Shown here piece by piece: positions 15,409 through 23,376 of a stretch of DNA of 64,000 nt. The notes under the pieces are model-generated. The model did not search any database. It had not been told where the DNA came from and worked only from the letters and a program-made list of their open reading frames with translations. Position 1 is the stretch's first letter, and every line of letters starts with the position of its first letter. The stretch is taken from NCBI GenBank assembly GCA_045106765.1, contig JBGCFD010000162.1, positions 7,569 through 71,568 of the forward strand. The letters are read 5' to 3'. The stretch comes from CAJQQY01 sp045106765. GTDB taxonomy: Bacteria > Bacteroidota > Bacteroidia > Chitinophagales > Saprospiraceae. A program made the position numbers and the translations under genes.

Positions 15409-15544
15409 TTTTATATATTTTCAATAAAGATAAAACGTTTTTCTATTTTAGAATAGATTATTTTTTGGCTAAAAAAATAATTTTCAAACCTTCACGCCTT
15501 GTTTTTGTTACATTTCTCATAACTATTTTGTCCTCACAAAGACC

Positions 15545-15552
15545 TACCTTTG
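15545..15552 (+). promoter_or_regulatory. -7 box of the IPP isomerase gene
   Basis: TACCTTTG is a perfect TAnnTTTG, 36 bp before the ATG at 15589. No TTTG lies at the usual 17-23 bp; the nearest (15527) is 14 bp away. Confidence 0.55.
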
Positions 15553-15588
15553 TAGACATGCATCAGTAGGAATTTTGATTGAAAAAAA

Positions 15589-16653
15589 ATGAACGAAAAT
15601 AAAAATTTAGCCGCTTCGCAAATTTCACCAACGGAGGACAATGATCCCACCGCGGAATCTCGCAAACGTGATCATATCGAACTTGCTTTCCAATCACAAA
15701 TTGAGGAAGGTAAATTGGATAATCGTTTTTATTATGAACCACTTCTTGCTGCTCACCCTGAGAAAAATTCATTACCTAATTTTGATTTTTTAGGAAAAAA
15801 AATGCGTGCACCTATTTGGGTGTCAAGCATGACAGGCGGAACTGGTTTTGCAGGAATCATCAATCATAATTTAGCACGAGTTTGCAAAGATTTTGGAATG
15901 GGAATGGGTTTGGGATCATGTCGATCTTTGTTATTTAGCGATGAACATTTAAAAGATTTTGATGTCAGAAATTTGATTGGAGATGATTTACCATTCTTTG
16001 CCAACTTAGGTATTGCACAGTTGGAAGATCTGATCGACGACAACAAAATAGAACTTGTAAATACCTTGTTACAAAAACTTCAAGCTGATGGTTTAATCAT
16101 CCATGTGAATCCATTTCAAGAATGGTTACAACCTGAAGGTGACCGATTTCGACGATCTCCAATTGAAACGATCGAAACGATTTTAAATAAAATAAATGCA
16201 CCAATCATCGTCAAAGAAGTTGGGCAAGGAATGGGTTACGAAAGTTTAAAACGACTTTTCCAATTACCTTTGGCAGCAGTAGATTTTGCTGCTAACGGAG
16301 GAACTAATTTTGCAAAAGTAGAACTCTTACGAAGCGATGAACAGAAGCAAAGTATTTTCCAAAAATTAGCTTACGTTGGTCACAGCGCAGAAGAAATGAC
16401 AATAATGACCAATCAAATCATCAAAGATTTGGGAGACAAAATGCGATGTAAAGAAGTCATTATTTCAGGTGGCGTAAAAAACTTTTTGGATGGATATTAT
16501 TTAATTAATAAATTAGACCTCCCAAGTATCTATGGACAGGCGTCAAGTTTTCTAAAACATGCACGAGGTGATTATCAAGAATTGTTTGATTATGTGGATG
16601 CACAAGTGCAAGGATTAGAATTAGCTAACGCTTTTTTAACTATAAAAAACTGA
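15589..16653 (+). CDS. fni: Isopentenyl-diphosphate delta-isomerase, type 2 (FMN)
   Basis: The 354-residue protein has type 2 IDI marks: RKRDHIELA (residues 25-33), the FMN-loop APIWVSSMTGGTG (74-86), MGMGLGSCRSLL, and the PIIVKEVGQGM strand with GGTNFAKVE. It interconverts isopentenyl and dimethylallyl diphosphate using reduced FMN and NAD(P)H. The next genes are mvaA and a GHMP kinase, so this is a mevalonate-pathway cluster. It is cytosolic. Confidence 0.95.
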   Translation: MNENKNLAASQISPTEDNDPTAESRKRDHIELAFQSQIEEGKLDNRFYYEPLLAAHPEKNSLPNFDFLGKKMRAPIWVSSMTGGTGFAGIINHNLARVCKDFGMGMGLGSCRSLLFSDEHLKDFDVRNLIGDDLPFFANLGIAQLEDLIDDNKIELVNTLLQKLQADGLIIHVNPFQEWLQPEGDRFRRSPIETIETILNKINAPIIVKEVGQGMGYESLKRLFQLPLAAVDFAANGGTNFAKVELLRSDEQKQSIFQKLAYVGHSAEEMTIMTNQIIKDLGDKMRCKEVIISGGVKNFLDGYYLINKLDLPSIYGQASSFLKHARGDYQELFDYVDAQVQGLELANAFLTIKN

Positions 16654-16656
16654 AAT

Positions 16657-16731
16657 GGTTATTGAGTTATTAGTTAATAAGTTATCTTACCGCTTGCGAA
16701 AACAACCAATAACTTAATAACTCAACAACTA
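16657..16731. repeat. Inverted repeat between fni and mvaA
   Basis: The arm 16657-16685 (core TTGAGTTATTA) is complementary, with a few gaps, to 16706-16731 (core TAATAACTCAA). The 20-base loop is the only GC-richer part. It may be a hairpin in the fni-mvaA mRNA or a dispersed repeat copy. Confidence 0.6.
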
Positions 16732-16754
16732 TACTTTAGATTAAAATTTCATCA

Positions 16755-18119
16755 ATGAAAAAATCAATTTCAGGATTTTCAAAAATGTCCAAACGTAAAA
16801 AATTACGTTGGATTGTCGAAAATTTTTTCAAAGACCCTGAAAATGTGATGCGGGAACTCATGAGTCATTGGCATCAAAATGAAGAGCAACAAAGAGTGCT
16901 AGATGGATTTAGTGAAAACACTATCAGTAACTATCTTCTGCCTTTTGGAGTGGCTCCTAATTTTGTCATCAATGATAAAACTTATGCCATTCCGATGGTG
17001 ATCGAAGAGAGCTCTGTTGTAGCTGCGGCTTCAAGTGCTGCAAAATTCTGGATGGAACGTGGTGGATTTAAAGCCAAAGTAATTGCTACTAAAAAGGTAG
17101 GGCAAGTTCATTTTAGTTGGAGTGGAAATGTTGATAAATTGAATTCCGTTTTTGAAAAACTAGACGCACAGTTACGAATCGACGTTTCACATATTACAGC
17201 CAATATGGAAAATCGAGGAGGTGGAATTTTAGATATTTCATTACTCGACATGACGCATCTAGAAGATAACTATTTCCAACTCAAAGTTAATTTTGAAACT
17301 TGTGATTCGATGGGTGCGAATTTCATCAATTCTGTTTTGGAAGAGTTTGGAAGATCTTTGAAAAACTTCGTTGCGACCAATGAGATATTCGAAGGAGAAG
17401 AAAAAGAGTTAACTGTTATCATGGCCATTCTTTCTAATTATACGCCTGAATGTTTAGTGCGTGCATGGGTTGAATGTCCAGTAGAAAATTTAGGAATAAC
17501 CAATGGTTTGGAGGCTTCCACATTTGCTGAAAAATTTTGCAAAGCCATTCGGATTGCGCACATCGATCCTCATCGAGCAACGACTCATAACAAAGGAATT
17601 TTCAATGGTATTGATGCCGTAGTTTTGGCTACTGCTAATGATTTTAGAGCAGTCGAATCGTGTGGGCACACTTATGCTGCGAGAGATGGGCAGTATCGAA
17701 GTTTAAGTTATTGTAGCGTGGAAGATGGTATATTTAAATTCTGGTTAGACTTGCCGATTGCCTTAGGTACTGTAGGTGGTTTGACAAAACTTCATCCTGT
17801 GGCACGACGTTCATTAGAACTATTGGGTAATCCTTCTGCTAGTCAATTGATGGAAATTATTGCCGTGGCAGGATTGGCGCAAAACTTTGCCGCAGTTAAA
17901 TCTTTGGTCACGACAGGTATTCAAAAAGGCCACATGAAAATGCACCTTTTAAATATATTAAATCATCTCGGAGCGAACGAAAAGGAAGTCACGGAAACTG
18001 TCAATTATTTTAAAGACAAAGTAGTTTCTTTCTCTGCAGTTCGTGATTTCTTAGATTTAATTCGAGGTGAGAAAAAAAAAGACATTAGCCTTTTGACTGA
18101 TCAAAAGGCTCGTTCATAA
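16755..18119 (+). CDS. mvaA: Hydroxymethylglutaryl-CoA reductase, class II type
   Basis: The 454-residue protein matches class II HMG-CoA reductases: the catalytic Glu in YAIPMVIEESSVVAAAS (about residues 76-92), HNKGIFNGIDAVVLATANDFRAVE (about 288-311) with the catalytic Lys, the GTVGG run, and the C-terminal histidine in IQKGHMKMHL. It reduces HMG-CoA to mevalonate. Class II enzymes are called degradative, but in Bacteroidota with fni and GHMP kinases alongside they serve biosynthesis. The gene is 101 bp after fni. Confidence 0.95.
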   Translation: MKKSISGFSKMSKRKKLRWIVENFFKDPENVMRELMSHWHQNEEQQRVLDGFSENTISNYLLPFGVAPNFVINDKTYAIPMVIEESSVVAAASSAAKFWMERGGFKAKVIATKKVGQVHFSWSGNVDKLNSVFEKLDAQLRIDVSHITANMENRGGGILDISLLDMTHLEDNYFQLKVNFETCDSMGANFINSVLEEFGRSLKNFVATNEIFEGEEKELTVIMAILSNYTPECLVRAWVECPVENLGITNGLEASTFAEKFCKAIRIAHIDPHRATTHNKGIFNGIDAVVLATANDFRAVESCGHTYAARDGQYRSLSYCSVEDGIFKFWLDLPIALGTVGGLTKLHPVARRSLELLGNPSASQLMEIIAVAGLAQNFAAVKSLVTTGIQKGHMKMHLLNILNHLGANEKEVTETVNYFKDKVVSFSAVRDFLDLIRGEKKKDISLLTDQKARS

Positions 18120-18150
18120 AATTACCTTTATTCTATTTTTGAAAAATATA

Positions 18151-18181
18151 GACCTTCCAAAGCTTTAAGTTTTGGAAGGTC
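18151..18181 (+). terminator. Hairpin after mvaA
   Basis: GACCTTCCAAA (18151-18161) pairs perfectly with TTTGGAAGGTC (18171-18181). The T run is weak, so termination may be partial. Confidence 0.65.
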
Positions 18182-18213
18182 TTGTATCATAAAAAAGATT
18201 CTTAGACTATTTA

Positions 18214-18293
18214 TTTTTTTTACTACATAGAAAACATAGGGTTTAGTTTTTTCTCTAAAAAAAACTATGTGTTCTATATGCTTATGTAAAAAA
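18214..18293. repeat. ACATAG-type palindromic repeat, copy 1
   Basis: T-rich start, then ACTACATAGAAAACATAGG (18222-18240), and an inverted arm CTATGTGTTCTATATGC continuing to TTATGTAAAAAA (18265-18293). The same words occur at 38764 and 45511. This copy lacks one GGCACATAG unit that copy 3 has. Confidence 0.7.
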
Positions 18294-18331
18294 GATTCAC
18301 TAATTGTCATTTTATCAAACTCGTAAATACA

Positions 18332-19264
18332 TTGTTAAAAAATAAAAAACAATACATTCACGCAAAAGGAAAACTACTTCTTTCCTCTGAATATTTTGTA
18401 CTTGACGGAGCACTCGCTTTAGCTTTGCCAACTTCAAAAGGACAAACTTTTAGCTTTGAAGAAATTGACAACTCTGAAGTAATTTCATGGAAAAGTTTTG
18501 ATGAGAAAGAAGAACCTTGGTTCAAAGGATCTTTTTCTACAGAAAATTTTGAAATAATTGAAACGAATGATTTAGAGATTTCCAATCGTTTGACACAAAT
18601 CTTAAATGTATGTCGTGAGTTAAATTCTTCTTTTTTAAAAAAGGGAAAAGGTCTAGTGGTAGAATCACATTTAACCTTCCCAAAAAACTGGGGATTAGGC
18701 ACCAGTTCAACTTTAATTTATAGTGTTGCAAAATGGGCAGAAGTAGATGCATTTGTATTGTTAGAAAAAACATTTGGTGGCTCAGGATATGACATTGCTT
18801 GTGCAGGTGCAGAGAAAAACATCTTATATTCAAAAAAAAATGGAGTGGTAAAATGGACGAATTGTAAATTTGATCCACCATTTAAAAATCAATTATATTT
18901 TGTTTTCTTAGGGAAAAAGCAAAACAGCCGAGAGGGAATTTCTCATTATCGAAAGATAGATAAAAAAGATAATCTAGTCTTGGAATTTTCTTTTTTTACA
19001 GAAAAAATATTGGACTGTTCTGATTTTTATGCGTTTGAAAATTTACTGGAACAGCACGAAGATTTAGTTTCTACAACATTACATTTACAAAAAGTAAAAA
19101 ATTTATACTTTGATGATTTTTGGGGAAGTGTAAAATCGTTGGGAGCTTGGGGAGGAGATTTTATTTTAGCGACAAGTGATCGTTCAGAAGAAGAAACACA
19201 AAAGTATTTCAACGAAAAAGGATTTGAAGTATTTATAAAATATGAAGATTTAATTTTAAAGTAA
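18332..19264 (+). CDS. GHMP kinase, probable mevalonate-pathway kinase
   Basis: The 310-residue protein starts at TTG and has HAKGKLLLSSEYFVLDGALALALPT at the N-terminus, a glycine loop WGLGTSSTL (about residues 119-127) in the place of the GHMP PxxxGLGSSA motif, and GGSGYDIACA (about 149-158). The last is the GYDVA-type signature seen in Bacteroidota GHMP kinases next to HMG-CoA reductase. It probably phosphorylates mevalonate or phosphomevalonate with ATP; the sequence alone does not tell which. It lies in the fni-mvaA cluster on the same strand, but a hairpin and a repeat separate it from mvaA. Confidence 0.82.
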   Translation: MLKNKKQYIHAKGKLLLSSEYFVLDGALALALPTSKGQTFSFEEIDNSEVISWKSFDEKEEPWFKGSFSTENFEIIETNDLEISNRLTQILNVCRELNSSFLKKGKGLVVESHLTFPKNWGLGTSSTLIYSVAKWAEVDAFVLLEKTFGGSGYDIACAGAEKNILYSKKNGVVKWTNCKFDPPFKNQLYFVFLGKKQNSREGISHYRKIDKKDNLVLEFSFFTEKILDCSDFYAFENLLEQHEDLVSTTLHLQKVKNLYFDDFWGSVKSLGAWGGDFILATSDRSEEETQKYFNEKGFEVFIKYEDLILK

Positions 19265-19275
19265 CAAAAGAGTTT

Positions 19276-20016
19276 ATGGCAAAAAAATGGTTTGATAGCA
19301 AGGTGATAAAAATTGAAGATGAATCTTCCACGACGAAGCGATTCTGGGTTCAAGTAGAAGGCGATGAAATCGTTGATTTTAAAGCTGGACAGTTCGTTAC
19401 GTTAGATTTACCAATTTCTGATAAACGAACAAAAAGATGGCGCTCCTACTCTATCGCAAATGCACCTGATCAATCTAATATTTTAGAATTTTGTATTGTC
19501 TTGCTCGAAGGCGGTGCAGGTACAACTTACTTTTTTGAAGAAGTGAAAATTGGAACTGAGATCAAATTTAAAAAACCTGCAGGTGGCTTTTATTTACCTG
19601 AAAAAATAGAAACAGATTTGGTGTTTATTTGTACAGGAACTGGTGTTGCACCTTTTCGAAGTATGCTGTGGGATATTTATAACAATAAAATTCCGCATAA
19701 AAATATTCATTTAATTTTCGGAACCAGAACTGAAGATGGAATTTTATATGAAAAAGAATTCGAGGATTTGATAGAAAAAATGCCAGAATTAAAATATTCA
19801 GTAGCGTTATCTCGGGCAGAAAATTTACCTCAAAAAAAATATGAATTGGCAAAAGGTTATGTTCACCCAATTTATCAAAAGCATTTTTCGAAAGTTAGAA
19901 ATGATGTGGATTTTTGGATTTGTGGATGGAGCAATATGATTGATGAGGCCGTGGCGAAGTTGATGATTGAGATGAATTATGATAAAGGACAGATTCATTA
20001 TGAATTGTACGGATAA
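19276..20016 (+). CDS. FAD/NAD(P)-binding ferredoxin reductase-type oxidoreductase
   Basis: The 246-residue protein is a stand-alone flavin reductase module: the FAD motif RSYSIAN (residues 56-62), GGAGTTYFFEEVKIG, the nucleotide motif FICTGTGVAPFRSML (about 118-132), and the C-terminal ICGWSNMIDEA. No ferredoxin or heme domain is attached, so it should pass electrons from NAD(P)H to a separate partner. It starts 11 bp after the GHMP kinase and is likely cotranscribed with it, but no metabolic link is evident. Confidence 0.88.
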   Translation: MAKKWFDSKVIKIEDESSTTKRFWVQVEGDEIVDFKAGQFVTLDLPISDKRTKRWRSYSIANAPDQSNILEFCIVLLEGGAGTTYFFEEVKIGTEIKFKKPAGGFYLPEKIETDLVFICTGTGVAPFRSMLWDIYNNKIPHKNIHLIFGTRTEDGILYEKEFEDLIEKMPELKYSVALSRAENLPQKKYELAKGYVHPIYQKHFSKVRNDVDFWICGWSNMIDEAVAKLMIEMNYDKGQIHYELYG

Positions 20017-20079
20017 TATTTCTAAAAAAAATATCTTAATTCGGACAAAACATTTTCAACCAAATCCAAGGAAAAGCGT

Positions 20080-20087
20080 TATCTTTG
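20080..20087 (+). promoter_or_regulatory. -7 box of the Nfu gene
   Basis: TATCTTTG is a perfect TAnnTTTG. A TTTC at 20054, 22 bp upstream, may serve as the -33 box. The leader to the ATG at 20171 is about 78 nt and contains a short inverted repeat (TTCTTAT / ATATAAGAA). Confidence 0.6.
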
Positions 20088-20170
20088 TAGAATCAATCTA
20101 AATAAGTTCTTATTCACAATTCTATATAAGAATTTAACTTTTTTGAAAAAATTAAATCGATAATTAAATC

Positions 20171-20785
20171 ATGGAAAATACAGCAACTAAAAGTCCGGTA
20201 ATGCTTTATACAGAGCAAACTCCTAATCCGGAATCGTTGAAATTTGTTACTAATAGAATGTTATTCAAAGGAACAGCAGATTTCAGAGAAGAAGAGTTGG
20301 CGAAAGAATGGTCTCCACTTGGGACAGCTTTATTTGAACTGCCTTATGTAAAAGGGGTATATATTTGTAATAACTTCGTTTCAGTAACCAAGGAGTTCAA
20401 TTATTCTTGGGAAGATATTATGTTGAAGTTGAAAGATTTCATCAAAAAATTTGTTGAGAGTGGTGGAGATATTGTAACTGAAGGTTTTGAAGCAGCAATG
20501 GCAAAAATCGAAGAAGAACGTGGAGCAAGTTATGAATACTCAGAAGAAGAATCTGTCATCGTTCAAAAAATAAAAGATTTAATTGACACTTATGTGAAGC
20601 CAGCTGTAGAAATGGATGGCGGAAATATTGAATTCAAATCATTCGATCAAGGAATTGTAACGGTAATTTTACAAGGTGCTTGTAGCGGATGTCCATCTTC
20701 AACAGTAACCCTAAAATCAGGAATTGAAGGAATGCTAAAAAGAATGGTTCCAGAAGTAAAAGAAGTTGTTTCAGAAATGGGATAA
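20171..20785 (+). CDS. NifU-family Fe-S scaffold/carrier protein
   Basis: The 204-residue protein has the two-domain Nfu form. An N-terminal Nfu_N domain (residues 10-95: YTEQTPNPESLKFVTNRM, ELPYVKGVYICNNFVSVTK) is followed by a linker and a C-terminal NifU domain with the cluster-binding CSGCPSS (Cys171, Cys174). It carries or assembles a 4Fe-4S cluster between two protomers and hands it to target enzymes. It is expressed alone with a TAnnTTTG promoter and two hairpins behind it. Confidence 0.93.
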   Translation: MENTATKSPVMLYTEQTPNPESLKFVTNRMLFKGTADFREEELAKEWSPLGTALFELPYVKGVYICNNFVSVTKEFNYSWEDIMLKLKDFIKKFVESGGDIVTEGFEAAMAKIEEERGASYEYSEEESVIVQKIKDLIDTYVKPAVEMDGGNIEFKSFDQGIVTVILQGACSGCPSSTVTLKSGIEGMLKRMVPEVKEVVSEMG

Positions 20786-20807
20786 TCTAAGTCATAAAGA
20801 CTCAACC

Positions 20808-20829
20808 TATCATTTTCCACAAAATGATA
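20808..20829. repeat. 9-bp perfect hairpin
   Basis: TATCATTTT (20808-20816) and AAAATGATA (20821-20829) flank a 4-base loop, just before the Nfu terminator. Confidence 0.6.
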
Positions 20830-20832
20830 TTG

Positions 20833-20863
20833 GCGATGTTTCGAAGGGAGCATCGCTATTTTT
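20833..20863 (+). terminator. Intrinsic terminator after the Nfu gene
   Basis: GCGATG (20833-20838) pairs with CATCGC (20851-20856), with partial pairing in the loop, followed by TATTTTTATTTT. The same GCGATG/CATCGC words form the terminator at 23304. Confidence 0.75.
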
Positions 20864-20894
20864 ATTTTATAAAAAAATGATCTAGGATTATAGC

Positions 20895-23204
20895 TTAAAA
20901 TGACTTCAATCGAAGTCCTACAAAAAATGTTCTTGGCAAAGATGGTCCATAAACATAATTACTATCTCTATTCTTTCCTGAGTCAAAATCATTTTGATAA
21001 GCATTGGTTACATTCTTTACACCTCCAAAAACCTCTAATCCTGAATCCATTTTTTTCAAATCAAAGGTATACCCTGCTTTCAAACTCAACTCCGTAAAAG
21101 AAGGAGTCGTCAAATATTCATCAACATTTTGCTCTGGTGCTCCCGCAAAATGTGCGATCTCCATATTTCCTGTGTAAACCAAATTAGCAGAAGCATTGAA
21201 TTTTTTATTAGGTATGATCGTCAACATCGCATAGCCATACTGATTAGGTGTTCGTAAAAATTCTCGTCGTCCTTCAACTCCTTCTATGTTAACCACCGAC
21301 TCATCATACTTACTCGTCTGCAAAGTAAAACCACCTTCCAATTGAATTTTCTGATTATAATTGGCTCGCACTTCTAATGTCGCACCTTGTACAGTTGCGC
21401 CCTCGCCATTTCTTTTTTCAAATAATTCTCCAAACGTATCCTCTCCAATCGACTCTTGAAAAAACGCATTTTGTAAATAAGTGTAAAACCCTTCGGCAGT
21501 AAATCCTACAATAAATTTATCCTTCGGCAAATCATAATTGACAGAACCACTCCAGCTATTTGATCGCTCTTCTTTTAAATCAGGTGACAAACCTATTCTC
21601 GAAATTCCTCCTCCAGCAAAAGCAATGTGCAAGTCCGCATCAAATGCTTGCGGTGCTCGAAATCCTGTCCCCCAAGTCAATCTAAACTGTGTCGTATTTT
21701 TTAATTTATATAAAAATGAAACTCGTGGACTTAGCATAATTTGATCTACCAAATTATGCTTGTCAAATCTTACCCCTGTCAACAAATTTATCGAAGGAGT
21801 AACTTCCCAATCACTTTGTAAAAAGCCACCTGCGTTTTTGGTCAACTGATCTACCTTGTATCGATAAGCGGTAATTTCATCTAGTACATCATCTATTACA
21901 TACTCACCTCCAACCGTTAGCACATTTGTTCCGCCAAAGAAATTTTGCACACGATGATTCAACTGCACTCCTGCCTGAAAAGTAGTGTTGTCAGAAACGC
22001 CATAAGGAGGATCCACTAGGTGATTGGCAATCGCTAAACTATCATCTGGAAAGATTCCAGTATAATGATCTCGCTCCGTATTTTGTGCAGCGATGTAAGA
22101 AATAAAGGAGCTGTTATCAGCATTGAAATTAATTTGATAATCAATATTTCCCATCCAAACATTATGTGTTCTTTCTTCTGACTGCAAAGCCAAATGTGCA
22201 GCACCATCAACCATCTCTCCACCATAACGATACTCATAAAGATTATTAACACTCATTTCTATCTTCTGATTCTCCGTTGGTTGGAAAAATAAATTAGCTC
22301 CCATTGAGCTATTTTTCAACTCAGGAATTTCGGAAAAATTGTCACCATTATGATCGTACGTCTCTCGCTCTCGACGATTTATAAAAAATGAAATTCCAGC
22401 ATTTCCTTGCTGACTCAAAGCCGTTGCATTTCCACTCAAAATATTTTCAGCAGCTTCTCCATTGATACTTTGATAAGTATAATTTAAGTCAAAAGAGTTT
22501 TCATCTGGAACTTTTGTAATTACATTTACTGTCCCTCCTATCGCACTAGAACCATATAAAGAAGAACCTCCTCCACGAACAACTTCGATTCGATCAATCA
22601 TATTTGTCGGAACTTGTTCCATTCCATAAAGTCCAGTCAACGGACTAAAAATCGGCCGACCATTAATCAAAATTTGTGAGTAACCTCCGCCCAATCCATT
22701 CATTCGTAGCTGAGTATAATTACACGTTTGACAATCGGTTTCCACTCTTAGCCCTGGCTGAAATCTTAACCCTTCTGACAAACTACATGCTTGCACATCT
22801 CCCAAAGCCTTACTATCAATCACATTGACAATGACTGGCGATTGAGTCTGTCGTTTAAAAGTTTTAGTTCCAGTTACTACTACTTGATTTAAAGAGAATT
22901 GAGATTCCCCTAAATCAAAATCTAATTTTAATTGAGATGCTGATTCATCTATTTTGATCAATTGCTTTTGAGAAACATACCCCGTAAAAGAAACCACTAC
23001 CGTCCACTCTCCCTCAGGAATGTTTTCTATCAAATATGTTCCATCTGCATCAGCAATTGCTCCTTGCTCAGTACCTTCTATTTGAATATTGGCAAATTCA
23101 AGTGGTGTCGTTTTAGAAAATATTTTTCCAGACAAATTTCCAACTTGAGCTGTCGCAAAAAAGCTGAAACCTATTACTAACAAACAGACTAAATTATTTT
23201 TCAT
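20895..23204 (-). CDS. TonB-dependent outer-membrane receptor
   Basis: I start at the ATG ending at 23204 (MKNNLVCLLVIGFSFFATAQ, a signal peptide); an in-frame ATG at 23231 would overlap the promoter. Order: CarboxypepD_reg-like domain (about residues 21-105, GNLSGKIFSKTTPLEFANIQIEG), plug (about 115-235) with the unusual CQTCNYTQLRMNGLGGGYSQ stretch and EVVRGGGSSLYGSSAIGGTVNV, then a 22-strand barrel ending in RTFFVGLRLKSF. It imports a large or metal-bound ligand with TonB energy. The CxxC in the plug and a 20-bp palindrome at the promoter suggest a metal-linked substrate, which is inference. Confidence 0.93.
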   Translation of the reverse strand: MKNNLVCLLVIGFSFFATAQVGNLSGKIFSKTTPLEFANIQIEGTEQGAIADADGTYLIENIPEGEWTVVVSFTGYVSQKQLIKIDESASQLKLDFDLGESQFSLNQVVVTGTKTFKRQTQSPVIVNVIDSKALGDVQACSLSEGLRFQPGLRVETDCQTCNYTQLRMNGLGGGYSQILINGRPIFSPLTGLYGMEQVPTNMIDRIEVVRGGGSSLYGSSAIGGTVNVITKVPDENSFDLNYTYQSINGEAAENILSGNATALSQQGNAGISFFINRRERETYDHNGDNFSEIPELKNSSMGANLFFQPTENQKIEMSVNNLYEYRYGGEMVDGAAHLALQSEERTHNVWMGNIDYQINFNADNSSFISYIAAQNTERDHYTGIFPDDSLAIANHLVDPPYGVSDNTTFQAGVQLNHRVQNFFGGTNVLTVGGEYVIDDVLDEITAYRYKVDQLTKNAGGFLQSDWEVTPSINLLTGVRFDKHNLVDQIMLSPRVSFLYKLKNTTQFRLTWGTGFRAPQAFDADLHIAFAGGGISRIGLSPDLKEERSNSWSGSVNYDLPKDKFIVGFTAEGFYTYLQNAFFQESIGEDTFGELFEKRNGEGATVQGATLEVRANYNQKIQLEGGFTLQTSKYDESVVNIEGVEGRREFLRTPNQYGYAMLTIIPNKKFNASANLVYTGNMEIAHFAGAPEQNVDEYLTTPSFTELSLKAGYTFDLKKMDSGLEVFGGVKNVTNAYQNDFDSGKNRDSNYVYGPSLPRTFFVGLRLKSF

Positions 23205-23230
23205 TAGACTAAATTTTATTTTTAGAATCA

Positions 23231-23238
23231 CAAATTTA
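23231..23238 (-). promoter_or_regulatory. -7 box of the TonB receptor gene
   Basis: On the minus strand this reads TAAATTTG, a perfect TAnnTTTG, 26 bp before the ATG. The palindrome at 23241-23260 occupies the spacer and the -33 region. Confidence 0.6.
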
Positions 23239-23240
23239 CA

Positions 23241-23260
23241 TTTTTAGACTCATCTAAAAA
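23241..23260. promoter_or_regulatory. Palindromic operator candidate for the TonB receptor
   Basis: TTTTTAGACTCATCTAAAAA has 8-bp arms around CTCA. It sits immediately upstream of the -7 box, where a bound repressor would block transcription. Further TTAGA half-sites occur at 23205 and 23222. Confidence 0.6.
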
Positions 23261-23303
23261 ATAATTTAACCAAATACTTTATTAAATGCTGATTTTAAAG
23301 AAT

Positions 23304-23345
23304 AAAAAAAGCGATGCCAGTACTATTTGTACCGACATCGCTTTT
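23304..23345 (-). terminator. Intrinsic terminator after the acyl-CoA ligase gene
   Basis: AAAAGCGATGCCAGTAC (23307-23323) pairs with GTACCGACATCGCTTTT (23329-23345), with two mismatches and a 5-base loop. A's from 23304 give the minus-strand T run. Confidence 0.88.
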
Positions 23346-23376
23346 AATTTTTTTTCAAAAAATCTAAATCAGCTAA

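Noticed and set aside
18358..18881. Overlapping minus-strand frames opposite the GHMP kinase gene
   Set aside because: Both are shadows of a clear GHMP kinase; no start, promoter or domain supports them.
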